Positions 1 to 4,883 are shown, counted from the stretch's first letter. The stretch is DNA of 7,036 nucleotides from an uncultured Lysobacteraceae bacterium (GCA_946480705.1 CAMLLF010000208.1:1-7036), one strand, 5' to 3'. Numbers and translations: made by a program. The notes: generated from the letters alone by a model not told the origin.

Positions 1-775
1 TCGCTTCCATGAACACGCTGATGCCCATCGGCACGCCGATGCGCAGCAGTTGGCCAATGGTCCTCGGATCGGGCCTGTCCCAGCGCGCGAACAGCTGCAG
101 GCGACGGTATTCGGGCCGCCAGTACAGCCAGGCGAGCAGGCTGAAGAACTGCAGCCAGATCACGAGCGCCGTCGCCGCGCCGCAGCCCGGCGCCCCCTGC
201 GGCGTGATGCCGAATTTCCCGTACATCAGCGCAAAACCGATCGGCGCGAGCAGCGCCAGACCGAGCAGACCGAAATACATGGTCGGCCGCGTCAGCCCGA
301 AGCCTTCGCTCGCGCCGCGCAGCGCGAAATAGCCGCAGAGCGCCGGAGCACCCCAGGAAATCGCGCGCACGAAACCCTGCGCGTCGGCGCGCAGGGACGC
401 GTCGACGCCGATCCAGTCGAGGAAATACGGCGCGCAGAGCCGCACCGCGAAAAACAGCACGAGGCCCATGCCGGCGGCGAGCCAGAGCGCCTGACGAAAC
501 AGCGGGCCGACGTCGGCATGACGCTGCGCGCCGGCGAGCTGAGCGACCGACGGCGACAGCGCCATCATCACGCCGAGTCCTGCGACGTAGGCGAGCACCC
601 AGAAATTCGCGCCGACCGACACGGCGCCGAGCGTGTGCGCATCGAGATGCCCGGCGAGCATCGTGTCGATGACGGTCATGCCGACGCCGCTGAGCTGGCC
701 GGCGACGAGCGGCAGGGCCAGCCGCACGGTGTCGGCGCATTCGCGCCGGAGGCGCTGGCGGTCGATCGTAGGCAT
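1..775 (-). CDS. MATE-family multidrug efflux transporter (partial, N-terminal part)
   Basis: Reading the minus strand from the ATG at 775 gives an open frame of 258 codons that leaves the window still open, so the C-terminal part is missing. MATE proteins are usually about 450-470 residues, 12-helix inner-membrane antiporters that export cationic drugs in exchange for Na+ or H+. Seen here: an amphipathic start followed by LALPLVAGQL (residues 19-28); the TM1 signature VIDTMLAGHLD (35-45), whose Asp37 matches the conserved acidic residue of NorM-type proteins; SPSVAQLAGAQRHADVG (74-90) with RQALWLA after it; and ALRGASEGFGLTRPTMYFG (151-169), the typical Rg-eg-trPtm stretch of the family. Several hydrophobic helices follow. 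The start at 775 lies just before the first conserved segment, but no clear Shine-Dalgarno sequence precedes it. It is divergent from the DUF3667 gene. Family assignment is firm; the substrate cannot be told. Confidence 0.93.
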   Translation of the reverse strand, partial: MPTIDRQRLRRECADTVRLALPLVAGQLSGVGMTVIDTMLAGHLDAHTLGAVSVGANFWVLAYVAGLGVMMALSPSVAQLAGAQRHADVGPLFRQALWLAAGMGLVLFFAVRLCAPYFLDWIGVDASLRADAQGFVRAISWGAPALCGYFALRGASEGFGLTRPTMYFGLLGLALLAPIGFALMYGKFGITPQGAPGCGAATALVIWLQFFSLLAWLYWRPEYRRLQLFARWDRPDPRTIGQLLRIGVPMGISVFMEA

Positions 776-814
776 CGGGAGGAAAGAAGCGTGTGGCAGT
801 CATGCAGTCTAGCA

Positions 815-837
815 GCGCGGCCGCTCGGCGGCCGCGC
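815..837. other. GC-rich hairpin in divergent intergenic gap
   Basis: Perfect 9-bp inverted repeat GCGCGGCCG / CGGCCGCGC separated by the 5-nt loop CTCGG. No T-run follows on either strand, so it is not a standard intrinsic terminator. It sits 40 bp upstream of the MATE start and three bases before the heptad repeat. Confidence 0.75.
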
Positions 838-840
838 CTC

Positions 841-868
841 GGGAATAGGGAATCGGGAATGGGTAACC
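841..868 (+). repeat. GGGAAT heptad repeat with G-quadruplex motif
   Basis: Three consecutive 7-bp units beginning GGGAAT (at 841, 848 and 855), followed by a degenerate fourth unit from 862. The G-runs at 841-843, 848-850, 855-857 and 861-863 are separated by loops of 4, 4 and 3 nt, which fits the canonical G3-N1-7 quadruplex pattern on the plus strand. GGGAATC-like heptads are, as I recall, a frequent intergenic element of Xanthomonadales. The repeat lies between the divergent MATE and DUF3667 genes, so a folded form could affect either promoter; that role is inference. Confidence 0.75.
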
Positions 869-969
869 GGAGAGCGGGCCGAGGCGAGACTTGAGCAACT
901 CCACAGACCACGCAGGAGCGGTGGCGATCGGCCATACTTCGGCGTCGCCCTCCAGCCCGCTTTGCACCG

Positions 970-2256
970 ATGAATGACTCCGCACCTTCCGACCCGCCGG
1001 ATCCGCAGCCGCTGACGCCTGCGCCGACCCCGCACGGCGCCTGCGCCAACTGCGGCGCGGAACTGCATGGTCCGCATTGCCATCAATGCGGCCAGCCGGT
1101 CAAGGGCATGATCCGCCCGCTGTCGGGGCTGACCGCCGACGTCGTCGACACGGTGTTCAACATCGATTCGCGCGTGCTGCGCACACTCGGCCCGCTGTAT
1201 TTCAAACCCGGATTCCTGACGACGGAATACTTCATCGGCCGGCGCGTGCGCTACGTGACGCCGTTCCGCCTGTTTTTCTTCCTGACCATCATCGCGTTCC
1301 TCGTCACGTCGATCTACAGCGACCAGATGGGTCTCAGCGAGACCATCGGCAGCGGCGCGCGCATGGGCGGCGAAGCGGTCGCGCTGATCCAGAAAGCCAC
1401 GACGACCGACGACGTGTCGGCGCAGCGCGACGTGGCGATGGCCGGCCTCGACGCGGCGCTGAAGAACGCCGCGCTGCCGGCCGAAGCGCGCCGCGAGATC
1501 GAAGCCGCGCGCGAGGAAATCCGCAAGGCGGCGCAGCAGCGCATCGATGCGCTGAAAGCGATCGAGGACGCCAAGGCCAAGGGCATCGTGCCGCCGATTC
1601 CGCCGCTGCCGTCCGAGGCCGGGAAGATCGCGGTACCGCAGCCGCCGGCGGCGCCGGATCCCGACACGGACATACCGCCGATCGTCTTCACCGATGACGA
1701 CAAGAAGCCGCTGTCCTTCAATGGCAAGGAATGGGATCCGAAGAAGGATCCGGTGAAGATCTCGTGGCTGCCCGATGCGGTCAACGCGAAACTCACCGAC
1801 ATGGTCGTCACGGCGATCGCGAATGCCAAGGACATTCCTAAAAATCCCAAGCGCATCATTGCCGCTTTCTTCGGCGTGCTGCCGCAGACCCTGTTCGTGC
1901 TGATGCCGCTGTTCGCCGTGATGCTGAAGATCTTCTTCATCTTCAAGCGGCGCTACTACATGGAGCATCTGATCGTCGCGATCCACAGCCACGCATTCCT
2001 GTCGCTGAGCATGCTCGTGATCTCGCTGCTCGGCCTCGCACGCCTTGCGATTCCCGCGGCGGCGATGCCGCTCGGCTGGCTGATGATTGCCGCGACAGCC
2101 TGGATGCCGATCTATCTGCTGCTGATGCAGAAGCGCGTCTATCGCCAGAACTGGTTCATGACGCTGCTGAAGTATTCGGTGATCGGCTACTGCTACAGCG
2201 TGCTGATCGGCCTCGCGATCGCCGCGGCGATGGTGATCTCGCTGGTCGTCGCATGA
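970..2256 (+). CDS. DUF3667 domain-containing membrane protein with N-terminal zinc ribbon
   Basis: A 428-residue protein. Residues 1-22 are proline-rich and disordered. A zinc-ribbon pair follows, with Cys25-x2-Cys28 and Cys37-x2-Cys40. The conserved DUF3667 core follows: residues 57-116, including LGPLYFKPGFLTTEYFIGRR (73-92), lead into the first membrane helix (about 98-116). Residues 120-290 are hydrophilic, with an alanine/glutamate-rich predicted coiled coil (about 155-205) and a proline-rich linker (206-237). Four more hydrophobic segments lie at about 297-325, 333-359, 362-386 and 398-428; YYMEHLIVAIHSHAFL (329-344) is typical of the family. It is probably an inner-membrane protein of unknown function. 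The ATG at 970 has no strong Shine-Dalgarno but is the only start placing the zinc ribbon near the N-terminus. The stop overlaps the next gene's start (ATGA), suggesting translational coupling. Confidence 0.9.
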   Translation: MNDSAPSDPPDPQPLTPAPTPHGACANCGAELHGPHCHQCGQPVKGMIRPLSGLTADVVDTVFNIDSRVLRTLGPLYFKPGFLTTEYFIGRRVRYVTPFRLFFFLTIIAFLVTSIYSDQMGLSETIGSGARMGGEAVALIQKATTTDDVSAQRDVAMAGLDAALKNAALPAEARREIEAAREEIRKAAQQRIDALKAIEDAKAKGIVPPIPPLPSEAGKIAVPQPPAAPDPDTDIPPIVFTDDDKKPLSFNGKEWDPKKDPVKISWLPDAVNAKLTDMVVTAIANAKDIPKNPKRIIAAFFGVLPQTLFVLMPLFAVMLKIFFIFKRRYYMEHLIVAIHSHAFLSLSMLVISLLGLARLAIPAAAMPLGWLMIAATAWMPIYLLLMQKRVYRQNWFMTLLKYSVIGYCYSVLIGLAIAAAMVISLVVA

Positions 2257-2558
2257 TCGTCTATGAGGTCAGCATCGAGGTCGACCGCGACGCCGCCGCC
2301 GCGTATCTCGACTGGCTGCGCGACCATGTCGCGCAGATGCTGGATTTCGACGGCTTCGTCGAGGCGCGCGTGCACGAACGGGTCGATCTCGCCGACGACG
2401 CGCCGCGCCGCACGTTCGTGATCGCCTATCGCCTGCGCGACCAGGCCGCGCTCGATGCGTACTTCGCGAACCACGCGGCCGCGATGCGCGCCGACGGCGA
2501 AGGCCGGTTCGGCGGACGCTTCGGCGCGAGCCGCCGCGTGCTGCGCGAGATCGGCTGA
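2253..2558 (+). CDS. DUF4286 family small protein
   Basis: A 101-residue soluble protein starting MIVYEVSIEVDRDAAAAYLD and ending in an LREIG tail. The pattern of an N-terminal beta strand (IVYEVSIEV), a helix carrying YLDWLRDHVAQML, a strand-rich middle (FVEARVHER, RTFVIAYRL) and a helix with YFANHAAAMR fits DUF4286, a family I expect to adopt a dimeric ferredoxin-like alpha+beta barrel fold; that fold is inferred. There is no signal peptide or membrane segment, so it is probably cytoplasmic. Its start codon overlaps the DUF3667 stop by four bases (ATGA), so the two are very likely co-transcribed and coupled. The biochemical role is unknown. The final codons and stop lie inside the first copy of the tandem repeat at 2549-2608, so the very C-terminus may vary between strains. 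Confidence 0.9.
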   Translation: MIVYEVSIEVDRDAAAAYLDWLRDHVAQMLDFDGFVEARVHERVDLADDAPRRTFVIAYRLRDQAALDAYFANHAAAMRADGEGRFGGRFGASRRVLREIG

Positions 2559-2608
2559 ACTCGAATCGACTCAATTCAGATCAGCTGAATTCGAATCGAC
2601 TGAACTCA
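2549..2608. repeat. Tandem 30-bp repeat (12 degenerate pentamers) between convergent stops
   Basis: Two adjacent 30-bp copies, 2549-2578 and 2579-2608, match at 26 of 30 positions. Each copy can be written as six 5-bp units with T at the third position and usually C at the fourth, such as ACTCG, AATCG, ACTCA and ATTCA. This suggests an old pentanucleotide repeat that decayed and then duplicated as a 30-mer. Copy 1 holds the TGA of the DUF4286 gene (2556-2558) and copy 2 holds the stop of the DUF3106 gene (2606-2608, minus strand). The tract is clearly more AT-rich than the genes on either side. Confidence 0.9.
2573..2591. other. Short hairpin at repeat junction, weak bidirectional terminator candidate
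   Basis: Perfect 7-bp inverted repeat AATTCAG / CTGAATT with loop ATCAG, formed across the junction of the two 30-bp repeat copies. It lies between two convergent genes, where a shared terminator would be expected, but the stem is AT-rich and no T-run follows on either strand. It may be a by-product of the repeat rather than a terminator. Confidence 0.4.
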
Positions 2609-3310
2609 ATCGGCCGGCGCAGGCGCCTGCAGGCGTGCGGCGCGCTGTTCCGGCGTCATGCGCAGGAACGACTGCCGCACGGCGGCGCGTTCGGCTTCCG
2701 GCGTCGCGAGCAGCAGCCGGCGGAACGCCTTGCGCTGCGGCGGCGTGAGGGTGTCAAACATCGCGCGAATCGGCTCGCGCTCGGCCTCGGGCAGCGTCTG
2801 CAGCCAGCGCTGACGCGCGAGCGCGCGACGCTCGCTCGCGGCGCCCTGCAGGAACGCGCGGCGTTCGGCCGGGCTCATGCGCTTGAACTCGTCGCGCAGG
2901 CGCGCGCGTTCCTCGGGCGGCAGATGACGGAATCGTTCGAGGCCGCGCATGACGCGCGCCTGCTGTTCGGGCGGCATCGCGCGGAATTTCTGGAAGCGCT
3001 CGCGCAGCACGCGGCGTTCCTCGGGCGTCAGCGCCTGCCAGCGGCGGAAGCGGTCCTGCATCTGCGCGCGCTGCTCGGGCGGCATCGCCGCCCAGCGCGC
3101 GGCGGCACGACGCAGCTTCGCCTGACGTTCGGGCGGCAGCTTGTCCCACTCCGACGCGAACGGCTCCAGTTGCTCGCGTTCGGCCGCGCTGAGACTCGCA
3201 TACGGAATCGGTGCCGGTGGCGCGCCGGCCGTCTGCGCGGCGGCGGCCAGCGCGAACAGCGACAGCAGCAGGCAGCAAACGACGCGGAGCAAGGCAACGT
3301 CACGGCGCAT
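2606..3310 (-). CDS. Exported DUF3106 protein with PEQR repeats
   Basis: From the ATG at 3310 the product is 234 residues. Residues 1-25 form a signal peptide (MRRD, hydrophobic core LLLSLFALAAAA, likely cleavage near Ala25-Gln26), so it is periplasmic. The mature part is highly charged and built of about 20-residue units of the type (L/M)-P/T-P-E-(E/Q)-R followed by a helix with RF or RW: LPPERQ (58-63), MPPEQR (76-81), LTPEER (94-99), MPPEQQ (112-117), LPPEER (130-135) and MSPAER (145-150); LTPPQR (188-193) and MTPEQR (218-223) are looser copies. This is the pattern of DUF3106, a family often found beside ECF-type sigma genes in beta- and gammaproteobacteria. It is the last gene of the operon and overlaps the previous gene by 11 bp. 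An ATG at 3316 is possible but lies only 3 nt from the GGAGG. Function unknown; a periplasmic helical sensor or chaperone-like role is inference. Confidence 0.9.
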   Translation of the reverse strand: MRRDVALLRVVCCLLLSLFALAAAAQTAGAPPAPIPYASLSAAEREQLEPFASEWDKLPPERQAKLRRAAARWAAMPPEQRAQMQDRFRRWQALTPEERRVLRERFQKFRAMPPEQQARVMRGLERFRHLPPEERARLRDEFKRMSPAERRAFLQGAASERRALARQRWLQTLPEAEREPIRAMFDTLTPPQRKAFRRLLLATPEAERAAVRQSFLRMTPEQRAARLQAPAPAD

Positions 3311-3572
3311 CGTCATCGTCCTCCACGGGCGGCAGTTCGGCCGCCGGCAGTTCGGCCGGATCGACGAAGCCGCCCTGCGCGTCCTCGAACTCGCTGAGAT
3401 ACAGCAGCAGCTCCGCATCGGGCGCGGGCTCCGGCGCGACGTCCTTCGGTGCCGGCGTCCGCGCGGCGGCGTTCGGTACCGGCGCAACCGGCGGTGCGCC
3501 GGCGGCCGCGGTCGCGGCGAAGCCGAGCAGCACGGCGCTCAGCCATTGTGTTCGCCGTCGGCGTCGAGCCAT
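3300..3572 (-). CDS. Small exported acidic protein of the sigma operon (hypothetical)
   Basis: A 90-residue product that I cannot assign to a named family. Residues 1-25 look like a signal peptide: a very basic start (ARRRRR), the core WLSAVLLGFAATAAA, and likely cleavage near Ala24/Gly25. The mature protein is proline/alanine-rich (26-50), then carries a compact motif AELLLYLSEFEDAQGGFVDP (53-72), and ends in an acidic tail (VEDDDDAP). The frame is supported by a GGAG eight bases before the ATG, by overlap with both neighbours (34 bp with the upstream gene, 11 bp with the downstream gene) and by the export signal. The acidic tail codons contain the Shine-Dalgarno and both candidate start codons of the DUF3106 gene. 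It is likely a periplasmic partner of the sigma/anti-sigma system; this is inferred from context only. A competing frame from the ATG at 3576 gives a low-complexity Arg/Gly-rich product and is less likely. Confidence 0.75.
   Translation of the reverse strand: MARRRRRTQWLSAVLLGFAATAAAGAPPVAPVPNAAARTPAPKDVAPEPAPDAELLLYLSEFEDAQGGFVDPAELPAAELPPVEDDDDAP
3320..3324 (-). promoter_or_regulatory. Shine-Dalgarno site deciding the DUF3106 start
   Basis: GGAGG on the minus strand lies 9 nt before the ATG at 3310 and only 3 nt before the ATG at 3316. The spacing favours 3310. The site is embedded in the coding sequence of the 90-residue upstream gene. Confidence 0.7.
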
Positions 3573-3880
3573 GCATAGAACTCCAGGTCGTCGGTCATTT
3601 CGAGTTCGCCGTCGGCGAGCAGTTCAGCATCTTCGGGCGACAGCGTCGACGCGCCGGAAACGGTCGGATTCTGCGTCGCGTCGGGCCACCAGATCGCCAA
3701 CGCGAGCAACAGCGAGACCGCGATCGCGAGCCGCCGCGGCCAGTGCGCCGCCGCGCGCGGCGCGGCCTCGGCCAGCGCGCGCTGCCGCGCACGGTTGAGC
3801 CGCGACAGCGTCGCCGCGTCCAGCTCCTGCGCCGACGCATCGAGCAGCGCGCGTGCCTGATCGGTCCAGTCGGGTTTCAT
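3539..3880 (-). CDS. Single-pass membrane protein, DUF3619-like, candidate anti-sigma factor
   Basis: A 113-residue product from the ATG at 3880. Residues 1-45 form a cytoplasmic helical segment with LLDASAQELDAATLSRLNRA (12-31), then a basic stretch HWPRR (46-50), one membrane helix (about 51-65, LAIAVSLLLALAIWW) and a periplasmic tail ending in an acidic/aromatic motif (MTDDLEFYAWLDADGE, 95-110). The layout and the ALLDASAQ...SRLNRARQRAL pattern resemble DUF3619 proteins that follow sigma-factor genes in betaproteobacteria; I assign this by pattern only. The start is supported by GGAGG seven bases upstream and an ATGA overlap with the sigma gene. An in-frame ATG at 3925 would place the start deep inside the sigma gene and is not preferred. 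Position right after a sigma gene and N-in topology fit an anti-sigma role, which remains inference; no zinc-binding anti-sigma (ZAS) motif is present. Confidence 0.8.
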   Translation of the reverse strand: MKPDWTDQARALLDASAQELDAATLSRLNRARQRALAEAAPRAAAHWPRRLAIAVSLLLALAIWWPDATQNPTVSGASTLSPEDAELLADGELEMTDDLEFYAWLDADGEHNG

Positions 3881-4473
3881 CGGTGCGCCTCCAGGGCCGA
3901 GCGCAGCGCATTGAGCGCGCGCCACAGATGCGTCTTGACGCTGCCCTCGCCGCAGCGCATGGCGGTGGCCGTGTCGGCCACGTCGAGTCCTTCCCAGATC
4001 CGCAGCAGGAACGCCTGGCGCTGCCGCAGCGGAAGATCGCGCAATGCCGCGTCGAGCGCGACACCGGCATCATCGGTCATGAGCCGCGCGAGCGGCCCGG
4101 CTTCCATGGTGTCGGCCACGGTCGCGATCGGATCTTCCTCGTCCTCGTCGTTGCGCGCCGGCCACAGCGCGGCCAGCCAGCGCCCGCGAACCTGACTGCG
4201 CCGGTGCCAGTCGGTCACGCGGCTGTCGAGCACGCGGTAGAACAGCGGCGGCCACTCCGCCTCCGGCTTGGCCGCGTAGTTGCGCACGAACGCGAGCATG
4301 GTTTCCTGGACCAGATCCATGGCCTCGTCGCGATGCCCGACCGAAAGTTCCGCGATGCGCAGCGCGCGCCGCTCGACGCTGCGCAGGAACGCATCGAGGC
4401 GGGTCTTCGCGGTTGCGGCATGCGCCTCGTCCAGTGGCATCCAGTCCAGTTCCGTCGACGGGTGAGCAGTCAT
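3877..4473 (-). CDS. RNA polymerase sigma factor, sigma-70 family (ECF-like)
   Basis: A 198-residue product from the ATG at 4473. Sigma region 2 covers about residues 25-95: FLRSVERRALRIAELSVG (29-46), the region 2.2 core DEAMDLVQETMLAFVRNY (49-66), and LFYRVLDSRVTDWHRR (77-92) with the region 2.4-like helix. A linker (93-135) carries an acidic stretch NDEDEEDP (108-115). Sigma region 4 covers about 137-195, with LPLRQRQAFLLRIWEGLDVA (147-166) and the helix-turn-helix ADTATAMRCGEGSVKTHLWR (166-185). Two-domain size without regions 1.1 and 3 fits ECF-type sigma factors; this one resembles a sub-type common in beta- and gammaproteobacteria next to DUF3619/DUF3106 genes. It heads the overlapping four-gene operon. 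Start choice is uncertain: ATGs at 4473 and 4440 both lack a good Shine-Dalgarno, and a longer form from 4632 adds only low-complexity sequence. Confidence 0.92.
   Translation of the reverse strand: MTAHPSTELDWMPLDEAHAATAKTRLDAFLRSVERRALRIAELSVGHRDEAMDLVQETMLAFVRNYAAKPEAEWPPLFYRVLDSRVTDWHRRSQVRGRWLAALWPARNDEDEEDPIATVADTMEAGPLARLMTDDAGVALDAALRDLPLRQRQAFLLRIWEGLDVADTATAMRCGEGSVKTHLWRALNALRSALEAHR
3888..3892 (-). promoter_or_regulatory. Shine-Dalgarno site of the DUF3619-like gene
   Basis: GGAGG on the minus strand, 7 nt before the ATG at 3880, inside the last codons of the sigma gene. It supports the 3880 start over the in-frame ATG at 3925. Confidence 0.75.
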
Positions 4474-4717
4474 TGTAGGTGCGGGTCGGTTTTCAGGCGG
4501 TGGAGCACTCGCAGGAGGGTTGCCGCGGCGCCGTTGAGAAGCTCGCCGACGGAGCCGCACGGATGTATCCGCAGCGTCGGGAGGCTCCAACGCGCGGCCG
4601 GAAGGTCGGTTGACAGCGGGCAAACCCAGCAACGACGCGGGAGAGCGAACGCAACCGTCCTGTCAAGCGTTGTGCACAGCCCCGGACGGCGGCCGCGGCA
4701 GCCCGTCGCAATCCTGC

Positions 4718-4740
4718 AAAAGGCCACATATGACCCTTTT
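4718..4740. repeat. Inverted repeat AAAAGG / CCTTTT
   Basis: Six-base arms at 4718-4723 and 4735-4740 with an 11-nt spacer containing CATATG. It marks the left edge of the AT-rich stretch and could be a protein-binding dyad; no regulator can be named. Confidence 0.45.
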
Positions 4741-4749
4741 AAGACAATT

Positions 4750-4762
4750 TAACTCGTTGATT
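4750..4762 (-). promoter_or_regulatory. Candidate IHF binding site
   Basis: Read on the minus strand this is AATCAACGAGTTA, a full match to the IHF consensus WATCAANNNNTTR, with A/T-rich flanks. IHF bends DNA at origins and promoters. One full match can arise by chance in AT-rich DNA, but its position between the inverted repeats and 87 bp from the DnaA boxes makes it notable. Confidence 0.5.
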
Positions 4763-4780
4763 TGCAATGAGTATTGCAAA
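4761..4780. repeat. Perfect palindrome TTTGCAAT-N4-ATTGCAAA, operator candidate
   Basis: Two perfect 8-bp arms around the spacer GAGT. The size and symmetry suit a dimeric helix-turn-helix regulator. It overlaps the weak plus-strand promoter candidate, so it could be an operator for the dipeptidase operon or for the divergent sigma operon. It also shares two bases with the IHF match. Confidence 0.6.
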
Positions 4781-4797
4781 CTGATTAAAGAATCGCC

Positions 4798-4828
4798 AAG
4801 GCCGGAGGAAGCCCGTATTTACGGCCTT
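4798..4828. repeat. Inverted repeat AAGGCCG / CGGCCTT
   Basis: Perfect 7-bp arms at 4798-4804 and 4822-4828 with a 17-nt loop. The loop has its own small dyad, CCGTA-TT-TACGG (4813-4824), which competes with the outer arms. If transcribed, it would form a structured 5' leader of the dipeptidase operon. Confidence 0.45.
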
Positions 4829-4848
4829 TGCACGCGACTGCCGGGCGG

Positions 4849-4883
4849 TCTTCCACAAGCTTATCCACAGGCCTTGTGGATAA
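4849..4883. promoter_or_regulatory. DnaA-box cluster: two perfect inverted boxes plus a near-match
   Basis: TTATCCACA, the strongest DnaA box consensus, occurs exactly at 4861-4869 on the plus strand and at 4875-4883 on the minus strand, with a 5-bp gap. A third site, TCTTCCACA at 4849-4857, differs from TTWTNCACA at one position. In addition CCACAAG (4853-4859) is complementary to CTTGTGG (4873-4879), so in RNA the right arm could pair with either of two left arms. The cluster ends 37 bp before the chosen dipeptidase start. Confidence 0.7.

Noticed and set aside
815..837. GC-rich hairpin as a rho-independent terminator
   Set aside because: No T-run on either strand, and it lies between divergent genes where a terminator is not expected.
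50..973. 307-codon open frame on the plus strand opposite the MATE gene
   Set aside because: Arg/Glu/His-rich shadow of a clear MATE coding sequence.
676..1992. 438-codon open frame on the minus strand opposite DUF3667
   Set aside because: Arg/His-rich antisense shadow that also runs across the divergent intergenic gap and into the MATE gene; no recognisable domain.
2455..2748. 97-codon plus-strand frame across the convergent repeat
   Set aside because: Out of frame with DUF4286, low-complexity, and passes through the repeat into antisense DUF3106 sequence.
4474..4632. N-terminal extension of the sigma factor to an ATG at 4632
   Set aside because: Adds 53 residues of Arg/Pro-rich low-complexity sequence outside region 2, unlike ECF-type sigma factors.
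4661..4666. Perfect -35 hexamer TTGACA on the minus strand, upstream of the sigma operon
   Set aside because: No -10-like hexamer at 16-18 bp spacing (the bases there are C-rich), so I do not call a promoter.
3853..4752. 299-codon open frame on the plus strand opposite the sigma factor
   Set aside because: Antisense shadow; the opposite strand carries unmistakable sigma regions 2 and 4.
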